Below, one piece after another: positions 16,157 through 24,820 of a DNA stretch of 57,414 nucleotides (the stretch's first letter is position 1; each line of letters opens with the position of its first letter). Location of the stretch: contig JAGAUY010000049.1 in assembly GCA_017620525.1 (NCBI GenBank), positions 1-57,414 of the forward strand, read 5' to 3'. Below the pieces are notes generated by a model. The model was not told where the DNA came from, did not search any database, and saw nothing but the letters and a program-made list of their open reading frames with translations. A program made the translations under genes and the position numbers. The DNA comes from Oscillospiraceae bacterium (GTDB taxonomy: Bacteria; Bacillota; Clostridia; Oscillospirales; Oscillospiraceae).

Positions 16157-16250
16157 CTCGAGATGGGACTCGAAAGGGCGACCTTGCCGAAGGCAAGGTA
16201 ACAAAGTGTCCGGTGGACACTTTGTTAGCCCGTGGGAGAGTCCCTTGAAT
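16157..16250. repeat. Compact multi-hairpin element with an inverted copy of the tRNA T-arm
   Basis: Positions 16160-16174 are the exact reverse complement of 15 nt of the tRNA-Leu T-arm (16093-16107). Inside the element two perfect hairpins lie side by side: 16181-16188/16192-16199 (8 bp) and 16200-16211/16215-16226 (12 bp). They are enclosed by GGGC/GCCC (16176-16179/16228-16231) and GGGACTC/GAGTCCC (16165-16171/16238-16244). The whole would fold as a branched structure on either strand. No ORF with coding character covers it. It resembles a non-autonomous repeat unit or a structured RNA; which one cannot be decided here. Confidence 0.6.
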
Positions 16251-16501
16251 TTGAGACGCATCCGGTACGGATGTAGATTGATTTTGAATATTTTCGATTC
16301 CGAAAAAACGTTTGTTTGACAGCGTTTTTTGAAAAATCCTATAAGAACAATCGCACCAAAAGAATTGGCTGTCCTTTATTGAGAGACCGTTAATATATGT
16401 TTGGAATCGCAAGCAAAGCAAATCTGTAAGCGACACAAGGCCGCCGTCAATTCTCCATTTTTCTTTCATCCCTACGCTCTTTTTTCATCGATTTCTCATG
16501 A
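16251..16501. other. Intergenic stretch without a supported gene
   Basis: An A/T-richer region between the hairpin element and the GH13 promoter. A reading frame on the minus strand runs through it and the tRNA, but it has no ribosome binding site and encodes the antisense of the tRNA. Nothing else was recognised. Confidence 0.5.
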
Positions 16502-16530
16502 TTGCATTTTTCTTCCCGGAGGTGTATGAT
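16502..16530 (+). promoter_or_regulatory. Sigma-A promoter of the GH13 gene
   Basis: -35 TTGCAT (16502-16507), a 17-bp spacer and -10 TATGAT (16525-16530). No catabolite-responsive element was clear nearby. Confidence 0.65.
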
Positions 16531-16562
16531 TAATCCAACCATAACATAAGGAGACCATCACA

Positions 16563-17843
16563 ATGGCAATTTCCACTTCCAAAGCTTACCGCAATCAGAT
16601 CCTATATTCCATTTTCGTGCGTAATTACAGCGAAGAGGGCACCTTTGAAGCAATCCGCAGGGATCTCGACCGGATCAGATCCCTGGGTACTGATATCATC
16701 TGGCTGATGCCCATCCATCCCCTGGGACTGAAGGCCAGAAAGGGCAGTCTGGGCAGTCCTTATGCCATTTCCGACTACCGTGCCGTCAACCCCGAATTCG
16801 GAACCCTGGAAGATTTCAAACGGCTGGTTGAAGACATCCATGTCCACGGTATGAAGTGCATCATCGATGTTGTCTACAACCACACCTCCCCTGATTCCTG
16901 GCTGTCTCAGAACCACCCCGAGTGGTTTTATCACAAAGCCGACGGTTCTTTCGGTAACCGTGTAGGCGACTGGACGGATATCATTGACCTTGATTACAGC
17001 AATCAGGACCTGTGGGATTATCAGATCGATACCCTGAAAATGTGGGCTGAGATCGTGGATGGCTTCCGCTGCGATGTGGCACCTCTGGTGCCTCTGGACT
17101 TCTGGCTGAAGGCCCGGGAAGAAGTCGAAAAGGTACATCCCGGCTGTTTCTGGCTGGCAGAATCTGTTGAGCCAGGTTTCATCGTCTTTAACCGCTCCCG
17201 CGGCATGACTGCTCACTCCGATTGCGAACTATTTCAGGCCTTCGACTGCTGCTATGACTACGATATCTGGGATATCTACAGCGACTACCTTGCCTGCAAG
17301 TGCCCCCTTAGTGAGTATGCCGCCGCAGTCACCCGCCAGGAGGGAATGTATCCCGCCAACTATCTGAAACTGCGGTGCCTGGAAAACCACGACCGTGCAA
17401 GAGCGGCGCAGGTGTGCGGCAGCGAACAGATGCTGCGCAACTGGACTGCTTTCAACTACTTCCAGAAAGGTCTGACCATGATCTACGCCGGACAGGAGGC
17501 AGCTGCAGCGCATACTCCCAGTCTGTTTGACAAGGACACGATCAACTGGAATACCGGTAAAGATCTGACCCGGATGCTGATGAAACTCGCATCCATCAAG
17601 CGCGATCCCATCTTCGCCGACAGCACCTACACCGTAACCGCACTGCCCCGTGACATTCTGCTGGCCGTTCACAATGCAAAGGAGCAGAAAATGTTCGGTA
17701 TTTTCTCCCTGCGCGGTGAAACCTCCCTGGTAGAGACTGATATCGCAGATGGCATCTACGAGAACCTCATCACGGGTGAAAGCGTGGAAGTATACGCAGG
17801 AAAAATGTTGATCCAGGGAGAGCCCGTTATCATCAAGGCATGA
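16563..17843 (+). CDS. Alpha-amylase family glycoside hydrolase (GH13)
   Basis: A 426-residue cytosolic GH13 enzyme, without signal peptide, that should act on alpha-1,4 or alpha-1,6 glucans or maltodextrins. The four conserved regions are visible: DVVYNH (102-107), GFRCDVA with the nucleophile Asp171, the acid/base Glu200 in FWLAES, and ENHD (274-277) with the transition-state Asp277. The short C-terminal beta domain follows. Length is at the small end of the family. AAGGAG ribosome binding site. It stands alone, without transporter or other glycogen genes, so the substrate (intracellular maltodextrin or glycogen fragments) is inferred. Confidence 0.93.
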   Translation: MAISTSKAYRNQILYSIFVRNYSEEGTFEAIRRDLDRIRSLGTDIIWLMPIHPLGLKARKGSLGSPYAISDYRAVNPEFGTLEDFKRLVEDIHVHGMKCIIDVVYNHTSPDSWLSQNHPEWFYHKADGSFGNRVGDWTDIIDLDYSNQDLWDYQIDTLKMWAEIVDGFRCDVAPLVPLDFWLKAREEVEKVHPGCFWLAESVEPGFIVFNRSRGMTAHSDCELFQAFDCCYDYDIWDIYSDYLACKCPLSEYAAAVTRQEGMYPANYLKLRCLENHDRARAAQVCGSEQMLRNWTAFNYFQKGLTMIYAGQEAAAAHTPSLFDKDTINWNTGKDLTRMLMKLASIKRDPIFADSTYTVTALPRDILLAVHNAKEQKMFGIFSLRGETSLVETDIADGIYENLITGESVEVYAGKMLIQGEPVIIKA

Positions 17844-17851
17844 ATCTTTGG

Positions 17852-17880
17852 TTGACAATGCCTCCATTCTAACCTATAAT
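17852..17880 (+). promoter_or_regulatory. Consensus sigma-A promoter of the zinc-ribbon membrane protein
   Basis: Perfect -35 TTGACA (17852-17857), a 17-bp spacer, and perfect -10 TATAAT (17875-17880). Confidence 0.85.
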
Positions 17881-17924
17881 TGGTTTATATCTGCAGACTA
17901 TTCTGCGAAAAAGGAGAGATAGAA

Positions 17925-18707
17925 ATGATTTTTACGATCTATAAGCGGGCGCTGGCTGTCCTGATGAAGCGTCCTTTCGCGCTGTGGGGCATTTCCCTGC
18001 TGGAAGTGATTCTGACGGGTCTGGTCACCATGCTGTTCGGCGCTGTCCCCGGCATCGCCCTGGGCATCAACCTGCTGCTGAACACCTCCATGACCATGAT
18101 CTTCCTGCATGGTTATCGCGGCGACGGTGTTGCTACCGTTCAGCTCTTTGACTGCTTTAAGGACGGCGCCACCGCCAAGCGTGTTCTGGGTGGCATGCTG
18201 TGGATGGATCTGTGGGTCTTCCTGTGGGGGCTGATTCCCATCGCCGGCCCCATCTTCACCATCATCAAGACTTACGAGTACCGTCTGACCCCCTATATTC
18301 TGGTTACCGAGCCTGAAATCAGCGCTACGGAGGCCATCAAGGTTTCTTCCAAGCGCACCAAGGGCTGGAAGGGTATGATGTTCGGCGCGGACATTCTGCT
18401 GCCCGTTGTCGTTGCTTTGATCATCCTGATCCTGCTTCTGCTTGCTTCCATTCCCTACATCGGTGTGCTGTTCGGTCTGATTCTGTTTGTATTCGTCGTT
18501 TGCTGCATGGCTCTGTACCCCCTGTACTTCGGTCTGATCCAGGCTGCTTTCTACGAAGAAATTAAGAATCCCACCCCCATCGCTCCCCGTCCCGCACGTC
18601 CCCGTTATGTTGATCCCCCCGTGTCCGGTGCTTTCTGCCCCCATTGCGGCGCTCCCCTGCCCGCAGACAGCAATTTCTGCACCAACTGTGGCACCAAGCT
18701 CAAGTAA
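17925..18707 (+). CDS. Multi-pass membrane protein with C-terminal zinc ribbon
   Basis: A 260-residue protein with about five to six hydrophobic helices between residues 15 and 210, then a Pro/Arg-rich linker and a C-terminal zinc ribbon (FCPHCGAPL and NFCTNCGTKLK; CxxC twice, 11-12 residues apart). The membrane part resembles DUF975/YciC-type proteins. The zinc ribbon would face the cytosol. AAGGAGA fixes the ATG at 17925; the earlier ATG-like starts overlap the promoter. Own promoter and terminator. Function unknown. Confidence 0.85.
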   Translation: MIFTIYKRALAVLMKRPFALWGISLLEVILTGLVTMLFGAVPGIALGINLLLNTSMTMIFLHGYRGDGVATVQLFDCFKDGATAKRVLGGMLWMDLWVFLWGLIPIAGPIFTIIKTYEYRLTPYILVTEPEISATEAIKVSSKRTKGWKGMMFGADILLPVVVALIILILLLLASIPYIGVLFGLILFVFVVCCMALYPLYFGLIQAAFYEEIKNPTPIAPRPARPRYVDPPVSGAFCPHCGAPLPADSNFCTNCGTKLK

Positions 18708-18722
18708 CCAACATATCATTCC

Positions 18723-18752
18723 GGCGTCCCGCTCCTGCGGGGCGCCTCTTTT
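18723..18752 (+). terminator. Terminator of the zinc-ribbon membrane protein
   Basis: Stem 18723-18732/18737-18746 (10 bp, one G-U), loop TCCT, followed by TCTTTT. Confidence 0.85.
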
Positions 18753-18766
18753 CATATATCACAGTA

Positions 18767-18795
18767 TGGATTTTTTCAAATCCCCATTGTATAAT
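18767..18795 (+). promoter_or_regulatory. Probable promoter of the MATE exporter
   Basis: A perfect -10 TATAAT at 18790-18795 lies 30 bp before the start codon. The -35 (TGGATT region) is weak. Confidence 0.45.
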
Positions 18796-18825
18796 GAAAA
18801 GAAAAACAGATTCAGGTGATCAATC

Positions 18826-20175
18826 ATGGATGCTTATGAGAAAAAATTCAAAATGATGACCGAACCGCCGGTGGGAAGGCTGATCTGCAGACTGGCAGTA
18901 CCCTGCATTATCAGCATGCTGGTTACCGCCTTCTACAATATGGCGGACACCTATTTCGTTGGAAAACTGAACAGCAACGCAGCGACCGGCGCCGTTGGTG
19001 TGGTCTTTTCCATGATGGCCATTATCCAGGCTGTGGGATTCTTCTTCGGTCAGGGCAGCGGCAACTATATTTCCCGGGAAATGGGCCGGAAAAACTATCA
19101 GGAAGCCTCCAATATGGCTGCCACCGGATTTTTCTCTGCTTTGTCAACGGGACTGATCATCTGTGTTCTGGGACAGATCTTCCTGGAGCCGCTGGCATAT
19201 CTGCTTGGCTCCACCAAAACGATCCTGCCCTACACGGAAGAATACCTCCGGGTCATTCTGCTGGGCGCACCATGGATGACTGCGTCGCTGGTACTGAATA
19301 ACCAGCTTCGGTTCCAGGGCAGCGCTGCCTATGCAATGGTTGGCATTGTCAGCGGTGCGGTGCTGAACATCGCGCTGGATCCTATCCTGATCTTCGGACT
19401 GAAACTGGGTGTTGCCGGCGCCGGATGGGCCACCATCATCAGCCAGTTTGTCAGTTTCTGCCTGCTTCTGATTGGTTGCTCCCGGGGCAGCAATATCCAC
19501 ATCCACATCCGTAATGTAAAAATCAAATGGTTCTATTTTGAAATGATCATCCGCGGCGGCCTTCCCTCCCTCGCCCGGCAGAGTCTGGCCTCTGTTGCAA
19601 CCATTTGCCTGAATCATGCGGCTCACCCCTTCGGCGATGCCGCCATCGCCGCCATGGGCGTCGTACAGCGGATCAGCATGTTCGGCGCTTCTGCCATGAT
19701 CGGCTTCGGACAGGGTTTCCAGCCGGTGTGCGGATTCAACTACGGCGCAAAACTGTACTCCCGAGTCAAGGAAGGCTTCTGGTTCTGCGTGAAGGTTTCC
19801 TTTGTGTTTCTGGCAGCAGTCAGCATCCTAGGATACCTCTTTGCGCCCCAGCTGATCGCACTGTTTCGGAACGATGCTGAGGTCATCGCCTGCGGTGCAC
19901 CGGCTCTGCGGTTTCAGTGTATCACATTCTGGGTGCAAAGCTGGGTGGTCATGAGCAATATGCTTCAGCAGTCCATCGGCAGGACCGTCCCGGCAACTTT
20001 CCTTGCAGTGGCGCGGCAGGGTATTTTCTTTATCCCACTGATCTGGATTCTCTCACTGGCACTTGGTCTTACAGGCATTCAGGCAACGCAGGCAGCAGCT
20101 GACATTCTGACCTTCCTATGCGCCATTCCCATCCAGCTTCATGTACTGCGGAGCATCCCCAACCAGGATGGTTGA
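18826..20175 (+). CDS. MATE family efflux transporter
   Basis: A 449-residue, twelve-helix sodium- or proton-coupled exporter of the MATE family, MepA/DinF-like branch. Two homologous halves are visible; each opens with a related block (PCIISMLVTAFYNMADTYFVG in the first, GGLPSLARQSLASVATICLN in the second). The GFGQGFQPVCGFNYGAK stretch is a family signature. Likely cargo is cationic drugs or metabolites. The ribosome binding site is modest (CAGGTGAT). It stands alone. Confidence 0.94.
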   Translation: MDAYEKKFKMMTEPPVGRLICRLAVPCIISMLVTAFYNMADTYFVGKLNSNAATGAVGVVFSMMAIIQAVGFFFGQGSGNYISREMGRKNYQEASNMAATGFFSALSTGLIICVLGQIFLEPLAYLLGSTKTILPYTEEYLRVILLGAPWMTASLVLNNQLRFQGSAAYAMVGIVSGAVLNIALDPILIFGLKLGVAGAGWATIISQFVSFCLLLIGCSRGSNIHIHIRNVKIKWFYFEMIIRGGLPSLARQSLASVATICLNHAAHPFGDAAIAAMGVVQRISMFGASAMIGFGQGFQPVCGFNYGAKLYSRVKEGFWFCVKVSFVFLAAVSILGYLFAPQLIALFRNDAEVIACGAPALRFQCITFWVQSWVVMSNMLQQSIGRTVPATFLAVARQGIFFIPLIWILSLALGLTGIQATQAAADILTFLCAIPIQLHVLRSIPNQDG

Positions 20176-20205
20176 TTGTATATTGACAAAAACACCTGCT
20201 GCGAG

Positions 20206-20234
20206 TTGACTTCTGATGTGCATTTTGCTATAAT
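20206..20234 (+). promoter_or_regulatory. Sigma-A promoter of the cytidylate-kinase-like gene
   Basis: -35 TTGACT (20206-20211), a 17-bp spacer and perfect -10 TATAAT (20229-20234). Confidence 0.8.
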
Positions 20235-20279
20235 TTTGGTACAGGAAGCTATGCTCCGCGCATTTAAGGAGGTATCCCT

Positions 20280-20888
20280 ATGGAAAAGAAAATCATTACC
20301 ATCAGCCGCGAGTTCGGCAGCGGCGGACGCACAATCGGCCGTTTGATCGCTCAGAAACTGAACATCCCCTTCTATGACAGCGAGCTGGTCAAGCAGATCT
20401 CTCTGGAATCCGGCTTCGCTCCCAAGTTTGTGGAAGAGCATGGCGAACATTCTCCCGGCAACAGCCTGTTTTCCTATGCGTTTGCTCCTCAGGGTGTTCC
20501 CGGTGTAATGAACGGACTGTCTACGGCCGATTTTCTGTGGAATATCCAGTGCAGCGTAATTCTGCAGATCGCGGATCAGGGCCCCTGTGTCATCGTCGGA
20601 CGCAATGCTGACTACATTCTGAAGGACCGGGCTGATGTGCTGAATGTTTTTGTTCATGCGGATAAGGAATTCCGTGCCGAGCGTATCGTCCGTCTTTACG
20701 GCAACTCCGAAAAGACTCCCTCCGCCCGTCTGCAGGAGAAAGACAAGCGCCGCAGAGTCAACTATCAGCACTACACCGGCAGAACCTGGGGCAATGCTGA
20801 AAACTACCATGTCTGCCTGGACAGCGGTGTACTGGGTGTGGAAAACTGTGCCGATATCATCGTGGATATCATCTCCAAATCCAAGTAA
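20280..20888 (+). CDS. Cytidylate kinase-like family protein
   Basis: A 202-residue P-loop kinase-like protein. The N-terminus ITISREFGSGGRTIGRLIAQKL is the variant Walker A of the cytidylate-kinase-like family (PF13189 type). CVIVGRNADYIL and the RIVRLYGNSEKTP lid region follow. It is distinct from canonical Cmk and its substrate is not established. Some relatives are annotated as AAA or Cmk2 proteins. GGAGG ribosome binding site, own promoter and terminator. Confidence 0.9.
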   Translation: MEKKIITISREFGSGGRTIGRLIAQKLNIPFYDSELVKQISLESGFAPKFVEEHGEHSPGNSLFSYAFAPQGVPGVMNGLSTADFLWNIQCSVILQIADQGPCVIVGRNADYILKDRADVLNVFVHADKEFRAERIVRLYGNSEKTPSARLQEKDKRRRVNYQHYTGRTWGNAENYHVCLDSGVLGVENCADIIVDIISKSK

Positions 20889-20899
20889 ACTACATACAA

Positions 20900-20935
20900 A
20901 AAGTCCTGCATCAAAATGATGCAGGACTTTCTTTT
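20900..20935. terminator. Bidirectional terminator between kinase-like gene and DUF4317
   Basis: A perfect 14-bp stem, 20900-20913 with 20917-20930, loop AAA, T-rich on the right. It reaches the stop codon of the converging minus-strand gene. Confidence 0.85.
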
Positions 20936-22085
20936 ATACTGTTGCAGGCTCTTTGTCCTTAATATTGATACTAACACCGTTCACTTCTACGTCTTCATCG
21001 GCGCAGATCAGGATGTACTTGACACCGCCGATGATCCGGGTCTCAATCAGATCGCTGCGGTCAGGTGCGACCTTGATGGATACATCGGGAGTCTTGATTT
21101 CAAAGCGCTTGTTATCGATAATATTCTTGGGATGCAGCTCTGCCTCAAAACCAAAGACTTCGTCGTATTCAACGCTGAATTTGGCAATGTGGTCCTCAGA
21201 AACACCGCAGCCGCTCAGAACCTCCTTCACTTCCTCTTTGGAAATCAGAAGCGGATCGGCAACCTTTGCTTCCTTATGCATCTCAATGCGCTGGCACAGC
21301 TGATCGTGGACCTCCTGGACTACCTCCATGCTGCATTCCTCGTCCAGAGATGTGGAAAGCAGCGCCTCGAAGGACTTCTTCTGCTCCGCAGCAGGCTTGG
21401 GAACAGGGGTATTGAAGATGGTCTCGATGAAAGCATCATGTCCTTCCTTGATGTCCTTGGAATAGAACAGGGCATTGTAAATGTTGGTAGAACGGTTGTC
21501 GAAAGCCGGGAACAGGAAGCCAAGCTGAGGGGCAGAAACCATCTGCGCCATGGCACCGTCGTGGAAGAGTTTCTCCTCGGCAACATAGTGAAGATTGGGC
21601 TTGGTCTGCTTCACGGGGCACACGGCGCAAAGCATGAAGGTGTAGGTCTCCTCGCTCTGGTCCTTCTGGAAGGAATCATCCTTGCTCTTGAAGGGCACAT
21701 CGTAGGTCTCGGCACCCATCAGGATCAGATAGTTATCATCGAAGGTAACGGAATCAATAATCTTCTGGTAAAAGCCCCGGCGCAGGTCGTCGTCCTTCAG
21801 CTTGCAATCCCGCAGGTCCATCAGAAGCTTATGCTCCTCGCTGCCGGCCACCTGGGATGTTTTGAAGGTGATATCAATCAGGTTCTTACCGATGGTGCCG
21901 GACAGGCTGCGCTTCAGGAGGGCGAAATACTTCTCGGACTCATTCTCGGGCATGATGCCGAGGGACTGGCTGAATTCCGTGATGATTTCCTTCTGAGCAT
22001 TGACGTAACAGCCGTAAATGTGGGTCATATTACTGCGGTCCCGGCGCAGATGCCGCCGGAGTTCGCCGATTTCTTTTTCATTCAT
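20934..22085 (-). CDS. DUF4317 family protein
   Basis: A 383-residue cytosolic protein of the DUF4317 family, found in Clostridia, function unknown. It opens with the conserved MNEKEIGELRRHLRRDRSNM and carries the family segment YVNAQKEIITEFSQSLG. No membrane segment, signal or known catalytic motif. The C-terminal part (about 290-375) is a beta-rich domain. GTGAGGT precedes the ATG. Monocistronic, with terminators on both sides. Confidence 0.9.
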   Translation of the reverse strand: MNEKEIGELRRHLRRDRSNMTHIYGCYVNAQKEIITEFSQSLGIMPENESEKYFALLKRSLSGTIGKNLIDITFKTSQVAGSEEHKLLMDLRDCKLKDDDLRRGFYQKIIDSVTFDDNYLILMGAETYDVPFKSKDDSFQKDQSEETYTFMLCAVCPVKQTKPNLHYVAEEKLFHDGAMAQMVSAPQLGFLFPAFDNRSTNIYNALFYSKDIKEGHDAFIETIFNTPVPKPAAEQKKSFEALLSTSLDEECSMEVVQEVHDQLCQRIEMHKEAKVADPLLISKEEVKEVLSGCGVSEDHIAKFSVEYDEVFGFEAELHPKNIIDNKRFEIKTPDVSIKVAPDRSDLIETRIIGGVKYILICADEDVEVNGVSINIKDKEPATV

Positions 22086-22149
22086 GGTACTTACCTCACA
22101 GGAAAATAAATGCCCAATGATTATAGCACAGACACGATAAAAAATCCAG

Positions 22150-22180
22150 TAGAAAAGGCCGCCGGATTCCGGCGGCCTAA
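22150..22180 (-). terminator. Terminator of the ECF sigma operon
   Basis: A perfect 10-bp GC stem (22156-22165/22169-22178), loop ATT. On the minus strand it is followed by TTTTCTACT. It lies just after the stop of the 508-residue gene. Confidence 0.85.
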
Positions 22181-22184
22181 TGGG

Positions 22185-23711
22185 TTATTCTATGACGCCG
22201 CCAATCAGGCTTCCGTCTCTACCATCCAGAGTCAGCAGGGTACATTCATTGCTGTATCGTACTTCTCCGCTCTCCTCCTCGTAATACTCCACCGTACCCA
22301 TAACAGTAATTCCGGGCACATAGCAGAACCGGTGGGTGTAGCCCTCCATAGTGGTACGGGTTAGGTTATAATTTAGGTCCTTAACACTGATCCGGCAGCG
22401 CAGGACATCTTCTCCGCTGTAGACAGATGGAAGGAAGCTGTAATCCGTATGAGAAGATGCCGTCAGGTATTCTTTTGCCTTCTCCAGCAGCTGCTCCACG
22501 GAAAGCGTCCCGGTATTTTCCATACTTCCTGCAATCTCAACAGGTGAATACATGAGGAAACTGATCAGGTCGCCATTGGCAGAGAACTCAAACCGAACAT
22601 CAGCATAGTAATAATTGGAAACCGTCGGATCCTCCGCATCCCGCAGAGCCGTGAACTGGGGTAGCCGAACGGCAGGGATACCGTTGAGAATGGGCACTGC
22701 GGTAACATGAACGGTGTACTCCGTCACATCCTCACTGATGGGAAGTTCCTCTACATAGCACTGGTCGATCTGCCAGCTGCCAAGATCCATTTCTGCCAGC
22801 ATTTCTTCCGCCCTGGTTTTTACTGTATCCAGCTGCACCTGGGTCGGCTCTCCAGTCCGCAGCATCCGGGCCTTGAAAATCTCCTCGTCAATGCCGTTGG
22901 GACTGATACCCGTGGCAAGGACGGCATAAATATTGTTGACCTTGAAATCGTCTTTGTCCCGGTTGGAGGCGCAGAAATTATAGGGAATGTCGCCCACATA
23001 CAGCTGCGCCCAGATCTGATCATTGAAATTGTCCGGGTCAAATAAGTTCCGGTCCTCCTCCTGTTCATATTCAATACCGTTCTTGAAGGTCCATTCACAG
23101 GGGGTATAGGGAATCTCCTCCGGGGCGGTTTCATACTTTTCCCGGTATCGTTCGATAAAGGTATTCACCAATTCCACCACATCGAAATCCGCTTTCCACT
23201 GTCCATAGAGTTCTTCCACCGCAGCCTCAGTTGTATATTGGCTCCATCGGTCCAGCTTTTGCCGAATCTCAGCCTTAGTGTAATACTGCGCCAGATCCGG
23301 CACCTTCTCATAATAATCCGCATCGCCAAAGATGGCGTATGCAACCCGCTTGGCTTCCTCCGGTGTGATCTGGTGAGGTACTACTTCCAGAATCGGCATA
23401 TATTCTCCGGACACCTCTTCATCGATATCCATTACGAACTCGATAGTGCCATCAGAACTGATAAATACGTCCTTAGAATGTACAGGGATGCGGATCAGTT
23501 CCGCGGCTGTGGCAGCGCTGCAGGCCATCAGGGAGATGGCAGCAGCAATCAGGATTATTCTCCAGATTTTTCTTTTTTTCATTGGTTCGTCCTTTCCCGC
23601 AGGCGGTATTTCGGATGCGGAAGACAGAATATTGTGCAGCATCCGCTCCTTTGCCTCAATGTCAGGACGAACAGGGGCATATGCCTTTCGGATCGATCGT
23701 CTTGTCATCAA
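22185..23711 (-). CDS. Membrane-anchored protein, likely anti-sigma partner of the ECF factor
   Basis: A 508-residue single-pass protein. Residues 1-46 are cytosolic and basic or helical (TRRSIRKAYAPVRPDIEAKERMLHNIL region), residues about 48-68 form one membrane helix, and about 440 residues lie outside. The outer part has repeated beta-rich stretches with no domain I can name (DUF6034-like). The start overlaps the sigma-factor stop as ATGA, so the two are translationally coupled. This is the usual arrangement of a sigma and its membrane anti-sigma. The short cytosolic segment would bind the sigma, the outer domain would sense a signal. That role is inferred. Confidence 0.75.
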   Translation of the reverse strand: MMTRRSIRKAYAPVRPDIEAKERMLHNILSSASEIPPAGKDEPMKKRKIWRIILIAAAISLMACSAATAAELIRIPVHSKDVFISSDGTIEFVMDIDEEVSGEYMPILEVVPHQITPEEAKRVAYAIFGDADYYEKVPDLAQYYTKAEIRQKLDRWSQYTTEAAVEELYGQWKADFDVVELVNTFIERYREKYETAPEEIPYTPCEWTFKNGIEYEQEEDRNLFDPDNFNDQIWAQLYVGDIPYNFCASNRDKDDFKVNNIYAVLATGISPNGIDEEIFKARMLRTGEPTQVQLDTVKTRAEEMLAEMDLGSWQIDQCYVEELPISEDVTEYTVHVTAVPILNGIPAVRLPQFTALRDAEDPTVSNYYYADVRFEFSANGDLISFLMYSPVEIAGSMENTGTLSVEQLLEKAKEYLTASSHTDYSFLPSVYSGEDVLRCRISVKDLNYNLTRTTMEGYTHRFCYVPGITVMGTVEYYEEESGEVRYSNECTLLTLDGRDGSLIGGVIE

Positions 23712-24193
23712 AAATCACCACCCAACTTTGATTTGAGCATCTGCCTGACTCTTGACAGACGGCTTCGAACCGTTGCTGCAGGACAGCGCATTGCAGAGGC
23801 GATCTCCTTGGTGGAATACCCTTCGTAATAATACATATATACCGCAGTCTTATAGTCCTCCGGGAGGTCCAGAATCGCTTCCAGGGTCGTATCGATTCGG
23901 AACGGCGGCTCCTGCAGCGCGTCTGCGAAGTCATCTATATTCTCATTCCTGCGCCACCATTTTTTCAGGGCATCCTTGCAAAGATTCGAAGCTGTGACGA
24001 TCAGCCAGGCTTTTTCATGTTCCGTCGATTTGAATTTCTTCCCGCTGGAAATCAGCCGAAGGAAGGCCTCCTGTACCAAATCCTCCGTATCTGCTGTATT
24101 TTTCATAAAGGAGAAGCAAATTCGGTAGACGGTATCCACATGACGGTCATATATTTCCGTGATTTCTTTGCCCGTACGCTGCAAAGTGTGCAT
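23708..24193 (-). CDS. ECF-type RNA polymerase sigma factor
   Basis: A 161-residue sigma-70 family factor with only regions 2 and 4. Region 2 (about 15-75) shows DTVYRICFSFMKNTADTEDLVQEAFL. Region 4 (about 105-155) shows LPEDYKTAVYMYYYEGYSTKEIA with a helix-turn-helix CPAATVRSRLSRVRQML. The ATG at 24193 is chosen because AAAGGAGGT lies 8 nt upstream; an in-frame GTG overlaps that site. Its target promoters cannot be told from here. Coupled to the downstream putative anti-sigma gene. Confidence 0.93.
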   Translation of the reverse strand: MHTLQRTGKEITEIYDRHVDTVYRICFSFMKNTADTEDLVQEAFLRLISSGKKFKSTEHEKAWLIVTASNLCKDALKKWWRRNENIDDFADALQEPPFRIDTTLEAILDLPEDYKTAVYMYYYEGYSTKEIASAMRCPAATVRSRLSRVRQMLKSKLGGDF

Positions 24194-24246
24194 CGCCGTC
24201 ACCTCCTTTCATCTTAGATACGATCGAGTATGGAAAAATGTTGCAG

Positions 24247-24281
24247 CAAAAAACGGCCGGCAAATATGCCGGCCGTTTTTT
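24247..24281 (-). terminator. Terminator after pgsA
   Basis: A perfect 12-bp stem (24251-24262/24267-24278) with A and T flanks. It ends the long minus-strand run that finishes with pgsA. Confidence 0.85.
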
Positions 24282-24286
24282 ATGTA

Positions 24287-24817
24287 TCAATCCCACAGGA
24301 CATTCCAGTTCTGGATGAAGTATTCCACGCCGGAATAAACAGTGGTCAGTACGATCATCGCCATGACGATCCACTGGACCAGCTCCACCTGGGGGAATAC
24401 CATCAGGACACACAGACCGACCATGGTGCTGGCAGTCTTGAATTTGCCGCTCTTGCCGGCAGCAATGACCTTGCCCTTGGGGCCTGCAACCATGCGCAGA
24501 CCGCTGACGGCGAACTCGCGGGTCAGGACGATCATCAGTGCCCATGCGGGGAAAGACCCCCACTCACAGAACATGGTCATGGCGGCGATGGTCAGCAGCT
24601 TGTCTGCCAAAGGATCCAGGAACTTGCCGAAATCCGTGACCTGATTATAATGCCGGGCAATATAGCCATCTACAAAATCTGTCAGGCTGGCAATGATGAA
24701 CAGCGCCAGCGCCAGATACATCCAAAGACCTGCCTGACCGCCGCTCAGATACATCAGAACCATGTATGCGGGAATCATGACCACACGGGCCAGAGTAATT
24801 TTACTTGCAGTTGTCAT
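24287..24817 (-). CDS. pgsA: CDP-diacylglycerol--glycerol-3-phosphate 3-phosphatidyltransferase
   Basis: A 176-residue membrane enzyme that makes phosphatidylglycerol phosphate, the committed step to phosphatidylglycerol and cardiolipin. The CDP-alcohol phosphotransferase motif D-x2-DG-x2-AR-x8-G-x3-D-x3-D is complete (DFVDGYIAR ... DFGKFLDPLAD). Five to six hydrophobic segments. Its ribosome binding site, GTGGAGGA, lies inside the end of rimO, which is 3 nt upstream. Confidence 0.95.
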   Translation of the reverse strand: MTTASKITLARVVMIPAYMVLMYLSGGQAGLWMYLALALFIIASLTDFVDGYIARHYNQVTDFGKFLDPLADKLLTIAAMTMFCEWGSFPAWALMIVLTREFAVSGLRMVAGPKGKVIAAGKSGKFKTASTMVGLCVLMVFPQVELVQWIVMAMIVLTTVYSGVEYFIQNWNVLWD

Positions 24818-24820
24818 CTC

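Noticed and set aside
16023-16469. A 148-residue minus-strand frame through tRNA-Leu
   Set aside because: Its C-terminal part is the antisense translation of the tRNA, a well-known artefact of gene prediction, and no ribosome binding site precedes it.
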